A stretch of DNA of 64,000 nt from Pseudomonas mendocina (GCF_003008615.1 NZ_CP027657.1:4898001-4962000); one strand, 5' to 3'; counted from the first letter of the stretch, positions 7,277 through 17,019 are shown. Numbers and translations are program-made. The notes: generated by a model not told the origin, from the sequence alone.

Positions 7277-8902
7277 ATGTCGCTGCGTAATCTTTCTATC
7301 GCACCACGGGCTGCTTTGGGGTTCGGCCTGGTGGCTCTGTTGGTGTTGTTGCTCGGAGCCTTTTCACTTTACCAAATGACGGAAATGCGTAAGCAGTCCC
7401 TCGCCGTCAACGATAACTGGCTGCCTAGCGTGGTTGCGCTGGGAGATGTCAGCCAGGACATCCTGCGTTTGCGTGCCGTGACCCTGCGTCTGATGCTCAA
7501 CCGCGAGCCGGATGAGTTGAAACGCAACCTGCAGCTGACCGATGACCTTCGTTCGCAACTGAGTACGGCTGACTCGACCTACGAAAAACTCATTTCCAGT
7601 CCTGAAGAACGTGCGCTCTATGAGGGTTTTCGCCGTTCCGAAGCCGGCTATCTGCAGGAACAAGGCAAGATCGTCGCGTTCGTCCGGCAAGGCAACTTCG
7701 ATGATGCCATTGCCGTGACCCGTGGCACGCTCAATAAGCATGCCGACGAGATGACACGCGCTTTGCGCGATCTTGCCAACCTCAACCGCAAGGGGGCTAC
7801 TGATGCGGCGAATGAGGCGGGTGAGGTATTCGCCTCGGCACGCGTCTGGGTGATCTCGATGATCGTATTCGCCGCTCTGGCCACCGTGGTGCTGGCCATG
7901 TTGTTGACGCGCAGCATCGTGGCACCGCTGGCGGAAGCCGTGCGCGTGGCCGAGAGAGTGGCCTCTGGTGACTTGACCCAGGCGATCCAGATCGAAGGCC
8001 GCGATGAGCCGGCGCGTCTGCTGGGCGCGCTGAAAAATATGCAGCAAAGCCTACGCGCGACCATCCAGAGCATTTCCGATTCCTCCAATCAACTGGCCTC
8101 GGCCTCCGAGGAGCTGCATGCCGTCACCGAGGATTCGACCCGCGGGCTGCATCAGCAGAACACCGAGATCGAACAGGCCGCCACTGCGGTCAACGAGATG
8201 ACCGCGGCGGTGGAGGAGGTGGCGCGCAACGCGGTCAGCACCTCCGAGGCTTCGCGCGAGTCCAACGTCACGGCTCAGCAGGGACGTGAGCAGGTGCGGC
8301 AGACCGTCGATTCCATCGGCCAACTGGCGGCCGATGTCACCACCACCTCGACGGAGGTGGAACAACTGGCCGAGCGCGTGCGTGAGATCAGCAAGGTGCT
8401 CGACGTGATACGAGCCATTGCCGAACAGACCAACCTGCTGGCACTCAACGCCGCCATCGAGGCTGCCCGTGCCGGCGATGCTGGTCGCGGCTTTGCCGTG
8501 GTGGCCGACGAGGTGAGGGCTCTGGCGCATCGTACTCAGCAGTCGACCCAGGAAATCGAACAGATGATCGGCGGTATCCAGGGGGGAACCGAGCGCGCCG
8601 TCAGTGCCATGCAGAACAGCAATGGCCGCGCCCACTCAACCCTGGAAGTGGCGCAGGCGGCCGGTGTGGCGCTGGAGCAGATCACCCAGGCGATTGCCTC
8701 GATCAACGAGCGCAACCTGGTGATTGCCAGTGCGTCCGAGGAGCAGGCGCAGGTGGCCCGCGAGGTGGATCGTAACCTGGTCAACATTCGCGATCTGTCG
8801 ATGCAGACCTCGGCAGGTGCCAACCAGACCAGTGCGGCGAGTCAGGAGCTGTCGCGGCTGGCGGTCGATTTGAACAATCTGGTGGCGCGCTTCAAGGTTT
8901 GA
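7277..8902 (+). CDS. methyl-accepting chemotaxis protein (PA1608-like)
   Basis: 541 residues from ATG 7277, with GGGAG ten bases upstream; an upstream TTG is too close to that ribosome site. It has TM1 (about 12-32), a four-helix-bundle periplasmic domain of about 155 residues, TM2 (about 190-212), HAMP ([20 protein letters not shown]), and a cytoplasmic signalling hairpin with the conserved tip [18 protein letters not shown] and [17 protein letters not shown]. No C-terminal CheR-tethering pentapeptide is present. It ends at a strong shared terminator with convergent fabB, the same order as PA1608-fabB in P. aeruginosa. The ligand is unknown. Confidence 0.93.
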   Translation: MSLRNLSIAPRAALGFGLVALLVLLLGAFSLYQMTEMRKQSLAVNDNWLPSVVALGDVSQDILRLRAVTLRLMLNREPDELKRNLQLTDDLRSQLSTADSTYEKLISSPEERALYEGFRRSEAGYLQEQGKIVAFVRQGNFDDAIAVTRGTLNKHADEMTRALRDLANLNRKGATDAANEAGEVFASARVWVISMIVFAALATVVLAMLLTRSIVAPLAEAVRVAERVASGDLTQAIQIEGRDEPARLLGALKNMQQSLRATIQSISDSSNQLASASEELHAVTEDSTRGLHQQNTEIEQAATAVNEMTAAVEEVARNAVSTSEASRESNVTAQQGREQVRQTVDSIGQLAADVTTTSTEVEQLAERVREISKVLDVIRAIAEQTNLLALNAAIEAARAGDAGRGFAVVADEVRALAHRTQQSTQEIEQMIGGIQGGTERAVSAMQNSNGRAHSTLEVAQAAGVALEQITQAIASINERNLVIASASEEQAQVAREVDRNLVNIRDLSMQTSAGANQTSAASQELSRLAVDLNNLVARFKV

Positions 8903-8926
8903 CGCGCTGTGGCTGACCCCTAAACG

Positions 8927-8952
8927 AAAACGGCGCCCGAAGGCGCCGTTTT
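8927..8952. terminator. bidirectional rho-independent terminator
   Basis: CGGCGCC-CGAA-GGCGCCG forms a seven-pair stem with a tetraloop, flanked by AAAA on the left and TTTT on the right. It can stop both the chemoreceptor (+) and fabB (-). Confidence 0.9.
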
Positions 8953-8966
8953 CTTTACCGCAGCAG

Positions 8967-10187
8967 TTACTTGCCGGCCCAGCGCTTGAGCACCAGGGTG
9001 GCGTTGGTGCCGCCGAAGCCGAAGCTGTTGCTCATCACGGTGTCGAGCTTGGCGTTCTCGACGGTGGTGAGCTGGATCGGCATGTCGGCTACTTCCGGGT
9101 CGAGTTCGTCGATGTTGGCCGACGCGGCGATGAAGTTGCCTTCCATCATCAGCATGCAGTAGATCGCTTCCTGTACGCCGGCAGCGCCCAGGCTGTGGCC
9201 GGACAGGCTCTTGGTCGAGCTGATGGCCGGGGCCTTGTCGCCGAACACTTCACGTACGCCACGAATTTCGGCGACGTCGCCGACCGGCGTGGAGGTGCCG
9301 TGAGTGTTGAGGTAGTCGATCGGCGTGTCGACGGTGGCCAGCGCCTGCTGCATGCAGCGGATCGCGCCTTCGCCGCTCGGGGCGACCATGTCGTAGCCGT
9401 CGGAGGTCGCGCCGTAACCGACGATTTCCGCGTAGATCTTGGCGCCGCGGGCCAGGGCGTGTTCCAGTTCCTCGACCACGACCATGCCGCCACCGCCGGC
9501 GATGACGAAACCATCACGCTTGGCGTCGTAGGCGCGGGAGGCTTTCTCCGGGGTTTCGTTGTACTGGGTGGAGAGGGCACCCATGGCGTCGAACAGGCAG
9601 CTCTGGCTCCAGTGCTCTTCCTCGCCGCCACCGGCGAAGACCACATCCTGTTTGCCGAGCTGGATCTGCTCCATGGCCTGGCCGATGCAGTGTGCGCTGG
9701 TGGCGCAGGCTGAGGAGATGGAGAAGTTGACGCCCTTGATCTTGAACGGAGTGGCCAGGCACGCCGATACGGTGCTGCCCATGGTGCGGGTCACGCGGTA
9801 TGGGCCGATGCGCTTGACGCCTTTCTCGCGCAGGGTATCGATGGCTTCCATCTGGTTGACGGTGGAAGCACCACCGGAACCGGCAATCAGGCCGGTACGC
9901 GGGTTGGAAATCTGCTCTTCGCTGAGGCCGGAGTCCTTGATCGCCTGTTCCATCGACAGATAGGCATAGGCCGCAGCGTCGCCCATGAAACGGAACAGTT
10001 TGCGGTCGATCAGTTCTTCCAGGTTCAGGTTGACCGAACCGGAGACATGACTACGCAGACCCATTTCGGCGTAGGAGGGGTTGAAACGGATGCCTGATTT
10101 GCCCGCGCGGAGGCTGCCGGCAACGGCTTCTTTGTCATTGCCCAGGCAGGAAACGATGCCCAGACCGGTGATCACGACACGACGCAT
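8967..10187 (-). CDS. fabB: beta-ketoacyl-ACP synthase I
   Basis: 406 residues. The thiolase-fold condensing enzyme has the catalytic triad visible: C161 in [11 protein letters not shown]296 in [11 protein letters not shown], and H331 in [12 protein letters not shown] (with K326). The length and the [17 protein letters not shown] start match Pseudomonas FabB. ATG 10187 was chosen because AAGGA lies seven bases upstream; an upstream TTG would overlap that ribosome site. It elongates the unsaturated acyl-ACP produced by FabA and is essential for unsaturated fatty acid synthesis. It follows fabA by 11 bp as a two-gene operon. Confidence 0.96.
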   Translation of the reverse strand: MRRVVITGLGIVSCLGNDKEAVAGSLRAGKSGIRFNPSYAEMGLRSHVSGSVNLNLEELIDRKLFRFMGDAAAYAYLSMEQAIKDSGLSEEQISNPRTGLIAGSGGASTVNQMEAIDTLREKGVKRIGPYRVTRTMGSTVSACLATPFKIKGVNFSISSACATSAHCIGQAMEQIQLGKQDVVFAGGGEEEHWSQSCLFDAMGALSTQYNETPEKASRAYDAKRDGFVIAGGGGMVVVEELEHALARGAKIYAEIVGYGATSDGYDMVAPSGEGAIRCMQQALATVDTPIDYLNTHGTSTPVGDVAEIRGVREVFGDKAPAISSTKSLSGHSLGAAGVQEAIYCMLMMEGNFIAASANIDELDPEVADMPIQLTTVENAKLDTVMSNSFGFGGTNATLVLKRWAGK

Positions 10188-10198
10188 GTGCAAGTCCT

Positions 10199-10714
10199 TC
10201 AGAAACTGTCGGTGGAGGTGAACAGGCCGACGCGCAGGCCTTCGGCGCTGTAGATCTCGCGCCCATCGACGGCCACGGTGCCATCGGCGATGCCGAGGAT
10301 CAACGAGCGGCTGATGGTGCGCTTGATGTGAATGTTGTAGGTGACCTTCTTGGCGGTCGGTAATACCTGACCAAAGAATTTCACTTCGCCGCTACCCAGA
10401 GCACGGCCACGGCCAGGGTTGCCCTGCCAGCCGAGGTAGAAACCAACCAGCTGCCACATGGCATCGAGGCCGAGGCAGCCGGGCATGACCGGGTCGCCTT
10501 CGAAGTGGCACGCAAAGAACCACAGATCCGGATTGATATCGAGCTCAGCGACGATTTCGCCCTTGCCGTACTTGCCGCCGGTCTCGCTGATATGAACGAT
10601 GCGATCGATCATCAGCATGTTCGGGGCGGGCAGTTGCGCGTTCCCCGGGCCGAAGAGTTCGCCGCGGCTGCAGGCGAGCAGTTCTTCCTGGGAATAGGCG
10701 TTTTGTTTTGTCAT
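10199..10714 (-). CDS. fabA: 3-hydroxydecanoyl-ACP dehydratase/isomerase
   Basis: 171 residues, the usual length. The hotdog-fold active site is in [20 protein letters not shown], with H70 and D84 as catalytic residues. It dehydrates 3-hydroxydecanoyl-ACP and isomerises trans-2 to cis-3 decenoyl-ACP, the branch point to unsaturated fatty acids. It is the first gene of fabA-fabB. A perfect 16-bp palindrome about 125 bp upstream (10839-10854) is a candidate operator for a FabR/DesT-type repressor. Confidence 0.97.
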   Translation of the reverse strand: MTKQNAYSQEELLACSRGELFGPGNAQLPAPNMLMIDRIVHISETGGKYGKGEIVAELDINPDLWFFACHFEGDPVMPGCLGLDAMWQLVGFYLGWQGNPGRGRALGSGEVKFFGQVLPTAKKVTYNIHIKRTISRSLILGIADGTVAVDGREIYSAEGLRVGLFTSTDSF

Positions 10715-10838
10715 GCGAGCTCCTCAATTGTCCCCATGCTTCTAAGGCTGGGCGAATCGTCCTGGCCGGCCCCCGCTTGGGGCGTCTGCCGGCAGCCTAG
10801 TCATAGACTGTTGCGTTGTGGTGAAAGTCACAGTCGGT

Positions 10839-10854
10839 GAGTACAGTTGTACTC
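10839..10854. promoter_or_regulatory. palindromic operator upstream of fabA
   Basis: GAGTACA-GT-TGTACTC has seven-base perfect arms. The TACA-N2-TGTA core resembles operators of the TetR-family unsaturated-fatty-acid regulators FabR and DesT, and DesT is known to control fabAB in P. aeruginosa. The site lies 125 bp upstream of the fabA start. Assignment to a regulator is by resemblance only. Confidence 0.55.
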
Positions 10855-10877
10855 CGCTGCCTGTGCATTGTCACATT

Positions 10878-11142
10878 AGGGTCTGTTTCCGTTTCATTCG
10901 CGAGCCGCGTTGCTGCGAGAAATGGCCCCCGGTTAGGCGCAGAACGCCGGTAATGGCCGCCCCTTGCCAAGTCCTGCACAACTGCGGGGGCATTTCCCGC
11001 GAAGCCCGTAGGGCCGGGCCTGTTTTGTCGCGATGCGGCGTGACTCGATGGCTCATCTGGGCGACCAAACTTCGCATCTCGCGCCTTGCCTCGCGACAAA
11101 ACAGGCTCCGGCGCGGCCACGAATGAAACGGGAACAGACCCT
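10878..11142. mobile_element. 265-bp MITE-like non-coding element
   Basis: The 23-bp ends (10878-10900 and 11120-11142) are inverted copies with one mismatch; they begin AGGGTCTGTT and end ACAGACCCT. Inside are two further inverted-repeat pairs: 10915-10931 with 10985-11000 (imperfect), and 11018-11033 with 11091-11106 (16/16, core TGTTTTGTCGCGA). No open frame of interest is present. Terminal repeats plus nested hairpins without a transposase fit a miniature inverted-repeat element. No clear target duplication is seen. Together with the fabA operator and the short remainder to 11187 it accounts for the 470-bp gap between fabA and the hybrid kinase. Confidence 0.65.
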
Positions 11143-11187
11143 CGCAGTTTCTCCTTGTAACCCCGCAGCATTACAGGCGCTACTCGC

Positions 11188-13086
11188 CTATGGTCGGGCT
11201 GGCAGCCAGCGCTGCAGAATGCGTTGCAAGTCTGCTCGTTTGAAGGGCTTTGCCAGGTAATCGTTCATACCGGCAGTCAGACAGGCTTCGCGGTCGCCCT
11301 GCAGTGCGTTGGCAGTGAGCGCGATGATCGGGACGTTTCGGCCCTTGGACTGTTGGCGGATCTGCCGCGTTGCTTCGTAGCCATCCATCAGCGGCAGGCG
11401 GCAATCCATGAGAATCGCGGCATAGTCGTGATCGGCGAAGCTCTGCAGTGCCTGCTGGCCGTCGCCGACCAGGCTCACCTGATAACCCAGACTTCGCAGC
11501 ATGGCTTCGATCACCGTCTGATTGACCGGATTGTCCTCGACCAGCAGCACCGCCTGTCCGTCGCCGCTGGTCAGCGCCTGATTCTCGCTGTTTGGCGTCT
11601 GCCCTGCGTATTCGCGGAACGGTAGGGGAATCTCCAGGGTGAAGACCGACCCTTCGCCCAATTGGCTTTCCGCACGCAGGGTGCCGCCCATGCGTTCTGC
11701 CAGGGTACGGGCAATCGGCAGGCCGAGGCCGGTGCCGCCATAACGCCGGGAAATCGAGGTGTCGGCCTGCTGGAAGGCGTCGAACATACGCTCCAGGCGT
11801 TCGCTGCCGATACCAATGCCGCTGTCGTGTACGGCACAGGTGAACCACAGCACCTGGTCATCTAGTTTCTGCCAGTGGGTTTCTACGCGAATGTGGCCTT
11901 CTTCGGTGAATTTCAGGGCGTTGCCGATCAGGTTGACCAGAATCTGACGGATGCGCGTGGGATCGCCGCTGACCTCCAGCTGTTCCAGGCCCGTCTGTGT
12001 TTCCAGGAGCAATTGCAGGCCACGCTGATGGGCACTGTGCTGGAAAACCTGCACCGAGCTTTGCAGCAGCTCAAGCAGGTTGAACGGGATGGCTTCGAGC
12101 TCCAGCGCGCCACGCTCGATCCGCGAGAAGTCGAGGATGTCATTGATCACCTTGAGCAGGTGTTCGGTGGATTCAGTGGCCAGGGCTGCGTATTCGGTCT
12201 GTTCGTCATTGAGGCTGGTGGTTTCCAGCAATTGCAGCATGCCCAGTACGCCATTCATGGGGGTGCGCAATTCGTGACTCATCATGGCCAGAAAGTCGGA
12301 TTTGGCGCGGTTGGCCTGCTCGGATTCCTCGCGGGCCTGAATCAGTTCGGCAATGGCCAGTTGCTGCTCGCGGCCACTTTGCTCGAGGGCGCAGGCCAGG
12401 TTGTTGATATGCCGGGCCAGATCGGTGAGTTCGTCGTTGCCACGTTCGACCAGCGAAGGGCGGTAGTCGCCGCTCTGGATGCGCTCCAGCGCCTGACCCA
12501 TGGCGCTAAGTGGCTGTGCCAGGCGACGGGCCAGGCGGCGGGCGAGAAGAAAGGTCAACAGCAGGGCGAACAGTGAAAGGACGCCGGCCTTGAGCAGAAT
12601 TTCCTGCTGGCGGGTATTGAAGGTGTCGTTGGAGATGCCGATCACTACGCGGCCGAGGTAGCCGTCGCCGAGTGCCTTGCTCAGTGGCGGTAGGGTATTG
12701 GTCGGATAGGGGGGGCCTTGCAGGCGGATCGGTGCCTGGAATACCTCGACCTGAGGCGAGCTGTGGCCTTGTTCCTTTGGTCGCTCGACGTAGACCAGGA
12801 TGTTGTCGTCGCGGTCGCGCACTTCGGCGAAACGTACGTCTGGCGTGCTCAAGGTCGCACGCAGCAGGCTTTCCAGAGTGCTCAGATTGCCGTTGAGTAC
12901 ACCGTACTCGGTAGCTGGGGCCAGTTGATTGGCGATCAGTTGGCCGGTGTGCCCCTGTTCCTGACGCAGATCCTGCAGGCGGGTGAAGGTGAGAAAGCCA
13001 GTCAGCAGCAGCGTCAGCAGCAGGGCCGGGCCCACGCTGATCAGTTGGGTGCGAGTATGGATGTTCCAGCCACGGCGCTGGGCCAT
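11188..13086 (-). CDS. hybrid sensor histidine kinase, PA1611-like
   Basis: 632 residues from ATG 13086 (AGGGA ten bases upstream). It has TM1 (about 16-36), a periplasmic sensor of about 125 residues, TM2 (about 167-185), HAMP, HisKA with MMSHELRTPMNG (H271), HATPase_c (N box GNALKF, G1 DSGIGIG, G2 GGTGLGLPIA), and a C-terminal receiver with D561 in AILMDCRLPLMDGY and K613. There is no Hpt domain, so phosphotransfer must continue to a separate Hpt protein. In P. aeruginosa PA1611, which also lies between fabA and gpsA, interacts with RetS and feeds HptB in the Gac/Rsm network; a similar role in the switch to biofilm growth is likely here by homology and synteny. Confidence 0.9.
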   Translation of the reverse strand: MAQRRGWNIHTRTQLISVGPALLLTLLLTGFLTFTRLQDLRQEQGHTGQLIANQLAPATEYGVLNGNLSTLESLLRATLSTPDVRFAEVRDRDDNILVYVERPKEQGHSSPQVEVFQAPIRLQGPPYPTNTLPPLSKALGDGYLGRVVIGISNDTFNTRQQEILLKAGVLSLFALLLTFLLARRLARRLAQPLSAMGQALERIQSGDYRPSLVERGNDELTDLARHINNLACALEQSGREQQLAIAELIQAREESEQANRAKSDFLAMMSHELRTPMNGVLGMLQLLETTSLNDEQTEYAALATESTEHLLKVINDILDFSRIERGALELEAIPFNLLELLQSSVQVFQHSAHQRGLQLLLETQTGLEQLEVSGDPTRIRQILVNLIGNALKFTEEGHIRVETHWQKLDDQVLWFTCAVHDSGIGIGSERLERMFDAFQQADTSISRRYGGTGLGLPIARTLAERMGGTLRAESQLGEGSVFTLEIPLPFREYAGQTPNSENQALTSGDGQAVLLVEDNPVNQTVIEAMLRSLGYQVSLVGDGQQALQSFADHDYAAILMDCRLPLMDGYEATRQIRQQSKGRNVPIIALTANALQGDREACLTAGMNDYLAKPFKRADLQRILQRWLPARP

Positions 13087-13325
13087 GGCTGTACCGTCCC
13101 TGGTCAGGTGCGGCGCTGCTGCCTGTTGGCGAGGGGAGCAGGGCGGGGGCAAGGGGTTGCCTGTGGGCACGAATCGTCCTTGGCAATTAACGTCGATCCG
13201 GCATGTTAACCGACCCGTCGCGCTTTGCCAGCTTCAGGCGCGTGCACTCTGCGGTAATTCTCGTTTGCTTCCTTGACTGACGGTCAGCACTGAACTTTTG
13301 CCCTGGCCGGGTACTCTCGGCTCCG

Positions 13326-13331
13326 TATAAT
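13326..13331 (+). promoter_or_regulatory. likely -10 box for gpsA
   Basis: A perfect TATAAT lies 43 bp upstream of the gpsA start in otherwise GC-rich DNA. The -35 position 17 bases further upstream (CTGGCC) is poor. Confidence 0.4.
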
Positions 13332-13373
13332 GACCGCAGACCGCCATCACGCATGGCCTCATTCGGAAGACCT

Positions 13374-14396
13374 ATGACACAGCTTCAACCCATTGCCGTA
13401 CTCGGCGGCGGTAGCTTCGGCACCGCGCTGGCCAATCTGCTGGCAGAGAATGGTCAGCGCGTCCTGCAGTGGATGCGTGACCCCGAGCAGGCCGAGCAGA
13501 TGCGCCGGAGCGGTGAGAATCCGCGTTATCTGAAGGGCGTCAAACTGCATGCAGGGATCGAACCGACCAGCGATATCCACATGGCCTTGCAGCAGGCCGA
13601 GCTGGTGTTGGTGGCGTTACCCTCCAGCGCCCTGCGTGATGCCTTGCAGCCGGTGGCGGAGCAGCTGGCGGGCAAGATGCTGATCAGCACCACCAAGGGC
13701 ATCGAAGCCAAGACATTCAAATTGATGAGCCAGATTCTCGAAGAGATCGCTCCGCAGGCGCGCATCGGCGTGCTCTCCGGGCCGAATCTGGCCAAGGAAG
13801 TCGCCGATCACGCTCTGACTGCCACGGTGATCGCCAGCGAAGACGAAGAACTGTGCCTGCGGGTGCAGCAAGCCCTGCATGGCAGGACCTTCCGCGTCTA
13901 TGCCAGTGCCGATCGCTTTGGTGTCGAATTGGGCGGCGCCTTGAAAAACGTCTACGCCATCATGTCCGGCATGGCCGCGGCACTGGGGATGGGTGAAAAC
14001 ACCAAGAGCATGCTGATTACACGCGCGTTGGCTGAAATGACCCGGTTCGCGGTCAAGCTCGGAGCCAACCCGATGACCTTCCTCGGCCTGGCCGGCGTGG
14101 GTGATCTGATCGTCACCTGTTCGTCACCGAAAAGCCGCAACTATCAAGTCGGCTTCGCCCTGGGCGAAGGGCTCAGTCTGGAGGAGGCAGTGCAGCGCCT
14201 CGGCGAAGTCGCCGAAGGCGTCAATACGCTCAAGGTGCTCAAGGCTCGTGCCGAGGAGCTTGAGGTATACATGCCGCTGGTCGCCGGTCTGCATGCCATT
14301 CTGTTCGAGGGGCGTACGCTGGCGCAGGTCATCGAACTGCTGATGCGTGGCGAACCCAAGACCGATGTCGATTTCATCCCAACTGCCGGTTTTTGA
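13374..14396 (+). CDS. gpsA: NAD(P)-dependent glycerol-3-phosphate dehydrogenase
   Basis: 340 residues. The N-terminal Rossmann motif is [16 protein letters not shown]. The substrate-domain signatures are [10 protein letters not shown], the [17 protein letters not shown] region with its catalytic lysine, and [21 protein letters not shown]. It reduces dihydroxyacetone phosphate to sn-glycerol-3-phosphate for phospholipid synthesis. ATG 13374 follows GGAAGA. The same neighbour (a PA1611-type kinase) flanks gpsA in P. aeruginosa. It is followed 29 bp later by the DUF4389 gene and sixA, probably one transcript. Confidence 0.96.
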   Translation: MTQLQPIAVLGGGSFGTALANLLAENGQRVLQWMRDPEQAEQMRRSGENPRYLKGVKLHAGIEPTSDIHMALQQAELVLVALPSSALRDALQPVAEQLAGKMLISTTKGIEAKTFKLMSQILEEIAPQARIGVLSGPNLAKEVADHALTATVIASEDEELCLRVQQALHGRTFRVYASADRFGVELGGALKNVYAIMSGMAAALGMGENTKSMLITRALAEMTRFAVKLGANPMTFLGLAGVGDLIVTCSSPKSRNYQVGFALGEGLSLEEAVQRLGEVAEGVNTLKVLKARAEELEVYMPLVAGLHAILFEGRTLAQVIELLMRGEPKTDVDFIPTAGF

Positions 14397-14425
14397 GCCT
14401 GGCAGGCAATCAAGGAGAACGAGTC

Positions 14426-14773
14426 ATGAGCGATGAAAAGCAGGAGCTGGAGCGCGAGTCGATTCTGTTGCGCATCCTATGGATGGTGATTTTCCTCATC
14501 GTCTGGCAACTGGCCGAGCTGGTGCTCGGCGCCGTGGTGTTGCTGCAGCTGGGCTATCGCCTGTTTTACGGCGCACCCAACGCTGGGCTGATGGGCTTCG
14601 GCGACAGCTTGAGTCAATACCTGGCGCAGATCGGTCGCTTCGGCACCTTCAATACCGATGAAAAACCCTGGCCGTTCGCCGACTGGCCGGCACCACGTGC
14701 CCCGGAAGGCGAAACCGCTCACAGCATTCCACCTGCGCCGCATCCGGTGCGGGACGAGGAGCCCAAGCTGTGA
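14426..14773 (+). CDS. DUF4389 membrane protein
   Basis: 115 residues with one long hydrophobic segment (about 15-46, ILWMVIFLIVWQLAELVLG), then YRLFYGAPN and a Pro-rich charged tail. The sequence fits the DUF4389 family, which in pseudomonads lies between gpsA and sixA. AAGGAG precedes ATG 14426. Its TGA overlaps the GTG start of sixA (GTGA), which implies translational coupling. Function is unknown; an inner-membrane protein with a cytoplasmic tail is predicted. Confidence 0.8.
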   Translation: MSDEKQELERESILLRILWMVIFLIVWQLAELVLGAVVLLQLGYRLFYGAPNAGLMGFGDSLSQYLAQIGRFGTFNTDEKPWPFADWPAPRAPEGETAHSIPPAPHPVRDEEPKL

Positions 14774-15228
14774 GGTTGTGGTTGCTGCGTCACGGCCAGG
14801 CCGAGCCGCATGCGGCCACTGACGCGGCACGCGAGCTGACCGCCCATGGTCGCCAGGAAGTACGCCAGGCTGCCAAGCAACTGGCTGGAAGACCGTTGAC
14901 CGCCATTCTCGTCAGCCCCTACGTGCGTGCCCAGCAAACGGCGGAGCTGGTGCGCAGCGAGCTGGGTTTCAGTGGGCCATTGACCACCGTGCCTTGGCTG
15001 ACGCCGGACAGCGATCCGCGCGAGGCGCTCAAGTATCTCGATGAGCGTGAGAGCGCCGAGGTGCTTCTGGTCACCCACCAGCCGCTGGTGGGGGCTTTGG
15101 GTGGCTTGCTGGTACATGGCCATCGTCAGGAACCCTTGCCGATGCGCACCGCCAGTTTGGCCGAGCTGGAAGGTGACATACCGGCGGCGGGCCTGATGGA
15201 ACTGCTGGCGCTGATCCATCCCCGCTGA
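14770..15228 (+). CDS. sixA: phosphohistidine phosphatase SixA
   Basis: 152 residues beginning at GTG 14770 inside the preceding stop codon. The histidine-phosphatase RHG motif is LLRHGQAE (H8). The second catalytic His is in VLLVTHQPLVG, and SPYVRAQQTAEL is the conserved arginine segment. SixA proteins remove phosphate from histidine of signalling or PTS proteins (ArcB Hpt and NPr in E. coli). Having it two genes from a hybrid kinase that needs an Hpt partner is suggestive but not proof of a link. It is followed by a weak stem-loop. Confidence 0.9.
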   Translation: MRLWLLRHGQAEPHAATDAARELTAHGRQEVRQAAKQLAGRPLTAILVSPYVRAQQTAELVRSELGFSGPLTTVPWLTPDSDPREALKYLDERESAEVLLVTHQPLVGALGGLLVHGHRQEPLPMRTASLAELEGDIPAAGLMELLALIHPR

Positions 15229-15262
15229 ATGTTTTCCCCTTCCGCTACAGCGGGAAACATTT
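15228..15262 (+). terminator. weak rho-independent terminator after sixA
   Basis: AATGTTTTCCC pairs with GGGAAACATT (one bulged T) across a 13-base loop, then TTCTT follows. It sits directly after the sixA stop. Confidence 0.5.
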
Positions 15263-15296
15263 CTTAACTTGCGCCTCCTTTGTCTGCGTGGAATAG

Positions 15297-15320
15297 TCAA
15301 CCAAGCAAGTGCTTGGTTGA
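15297..15320. promoter_or_regulatory. perfect palindrome upstream of acyl-CoA ligase
   Basis: Two 11-base arms (TCAACCAAGCA and its exact complement) flank a central AG. It is 32 bp upstream of the GTG start at 15352 and overlaps a possible -10 (AATAGT, 15292-15297) paired 17 bases from TTGCGC. The form suits a TetR-type repressor, as is common for fatty-acyl-CoA genes. Confidence 0.6.
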
Positions 15321-15351
15321 TTCCTACAAAAACAACAAAGGAGGAAGCCCT

Positions 15352-17019
15352 GTGGCTGATGCAATCCGTTTGCCGCTCGAGCTGTTTTACGAACGTGAAG
15401 CAAGGCACCCGAACAAACGCTACATGGTGCAACCCCTTGGCGGTGGGCAACTGCTGGAACTGACCTGGGCCGATGTGGGCGAGCAGGCTCGTCGCACCGC
15501 CAACTGGTTGCGTAGTCGCGAGCTGCCGCAGGGCAGCCGCATCGCCATCGTTTCCAAGAACTGCGCGCACTGGATCATCACCGATCTGGCGATCTGGATG
15601 GCTGGGCATGTGTCGGTTCCGCTCTATCCCAATCTCACCGCTGACTCCATGCGTCAGGTGCTGGAGCATTCCGAGGCGCAGCTGGCCTTCATCGGCAAGC
15701 TCGATGACTGGGCCGCGATGGCGCCAGGTTTGCCGCAGGGGATGCCAACCGTCAGCCTGCCGCTGCATCCGCAAGGCGCCTTCGATTACAGCTGGGACGA
15801 CCTGCAGCGCAGTGCGCCGATTCAGGATGATCCCAAGCCTGCCGCCAACCAGCTGGCGACCATCATCTACACCTCCGGTACGACCGGCACGCCCAAGGGT
15901 GTGATGCACAACTTCTCCAATTTCGGCTTCGCCGCTGGCAACGCCATCAAACTGTTCGGGGTGGGTGAGGACGACCGGCTGATCTCCTACTTGCCGCTTT
16001 GTCACGTGGCCGAACGTATGTTCGTCGAACTGGCGTCCATCTATGCGGGGCAGACAATATTTTTCGCCGAAAGCTTGGATACCTTCCTCGAGGATCTCAA
16101 GCGCGCCCGGCCAACCGTGATGTTTGGCGTGCCGCGCATCTGGACCAAGTTTCAGATGGGTGTGTACAGCAAGATGCCGGCGCAGAAACTCGATCGCATG
16201 CTGAAACTGCCGATCATCGGTCGCATCGTCGGACGCAAGGTGCTCGCCGGGCTGGGCCTGGACGCTATCCGCTATGCGCTGTCCGGGGCGGCGCCGGTGC
16301 CGATTGCGCTGCTCAACTGGTATCGCCGCCTGGGTATGGAGATCCAGGAGGTCTACGGCATGACCGAGAACTGCGGTTATTCCCACGTCTGCCTGCCCGG
16401 CAAGTTCAAGCAGGGCTGGATCGGTCAGAACAACCCGGGTGTCGAGGTGCGCATCGCCGAAGATGGCGAAGTCCAGGTGCGCAGTGGTGCGACCATGCAG
16501 GGGTATTACAAGGATCCGGTCAAGACCGCCGAAGCGCTGACCGATGATGGTTTCCTGCGTACCGGTGACAAGGGGGAGCAGGATGCCGAGGGCAACCTGC
16601 GCCTGACCGGGCGGATCAAGGAAATCTTCAAGACCAGCAAGGGCAAGTACGTGGCGCCTGCGCCGATCGAGAACCGCATCGGCGAGCACTCGCGGATCGA
16701 ACAGGTCTGCGTGGTCGGTGACGGCCTGCCACAGCCCATCGCCTTGTGCGTGCTGTCCGATGTCGGCCGTCAGGAAGCGGCCAATGATAGTCGTAGTGAG
16801 CTTGAAAGCAGCCTCAAGGCGCTGCTCACGGAAGTCAATGGTCGCCTCGATCAGCATGAGCGTCTGCAAGGCCTGGTCTTGGTCAAGGAAGTCTGGGCGG
16901 TGGAGAATGGTTTCCTGACCCCGACCCTGAAGATCAAGCGTGCGGTGATCGAAGGTACCTATGGTGAGCGTTTCGCCGAGTGGCAGCAGCGCAGTGAAAC
17001 GGTGCTTTGGCACGACTGA
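15352..17019 (+). CDS. AMP-forming long-chain acyl-CoA ligase-like enzyme
   Basis: 555 residues. GTG 15352 has AAGGAGG seven bases upstream, which outranks an upstream in-frame ATG. ANL-family motifs are in order: P-loop IIYTSGTTGTPKG (171-183), YGMTENCG (A5), RTGDKGEQDAEGNL (A7) and LTGRIKEIFKTSKGKYVAPAPIEN (A8/A10 with the adenylation Lys). The overall form is closest to long-chain fatty-acid CoA ligases. It is followed 55 bp later by a hotdog thioesterase, the same pair as PA1617-PA1618 by memory, and may activate a fatty acid whose thioester the neighbour can release. A palindromic operator covers its promoter. Confidence 0.88.
   Translation: MADAIRLPLELFYEREARHPNKRYMVQPLGGGQLLELTWADVGEQARRTANWLRSRELPQGSRIAIVSKNCAHWIITDLAIWMAGHVSVPLYPNLTADSMRQVLEHSEAQLAFIGKLDDWAAMAPGLPQGMPTVSLPLHPQGAFDYSWDDLQRSAPIQDDPKPAANQLATIIYTSGTTGTPKGVMHNFSNFGFAAGNAIKLFGVGEDDRLISYLPLCHVAERMFVELASIYAGQTIFFAESLDTFLEDLKRARPTVMFGVPRIWTKFQMGVYSKMPAQKLDRMLKLPIIGRIVGRKVLAGLGLDAIRYALSGAAPVPIALLNWYRRLGMEIQEVYGMTENCGYSHVCLPGKFKQGWIGQNNPGVEVRIAEDGEVQVRSGATMQGYYKDPVKTAEALTDDGFLRTGDKGEQDAEGNLRLTGRIKEIFKTSKGKYVAPAPIENRIGEHSRIEQVCVVGDGLPQPIALCVLSDVGRQEAANDSRSELESSLKALLTEVNGRLDQHERLQGLVLVKEVWAVENGFLTPTLKIKRAVIEGTYGERFAEWQQRSETVLWHD

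Noticed and set aside
14719..17013. A 764-codon open frame on the reverse strand across sixA and the acyl-CoA ligase.
   Set aside because: It is antisense to two strongly supported genes, has no ribosome site or domain, and is explained by third-position GC bias.
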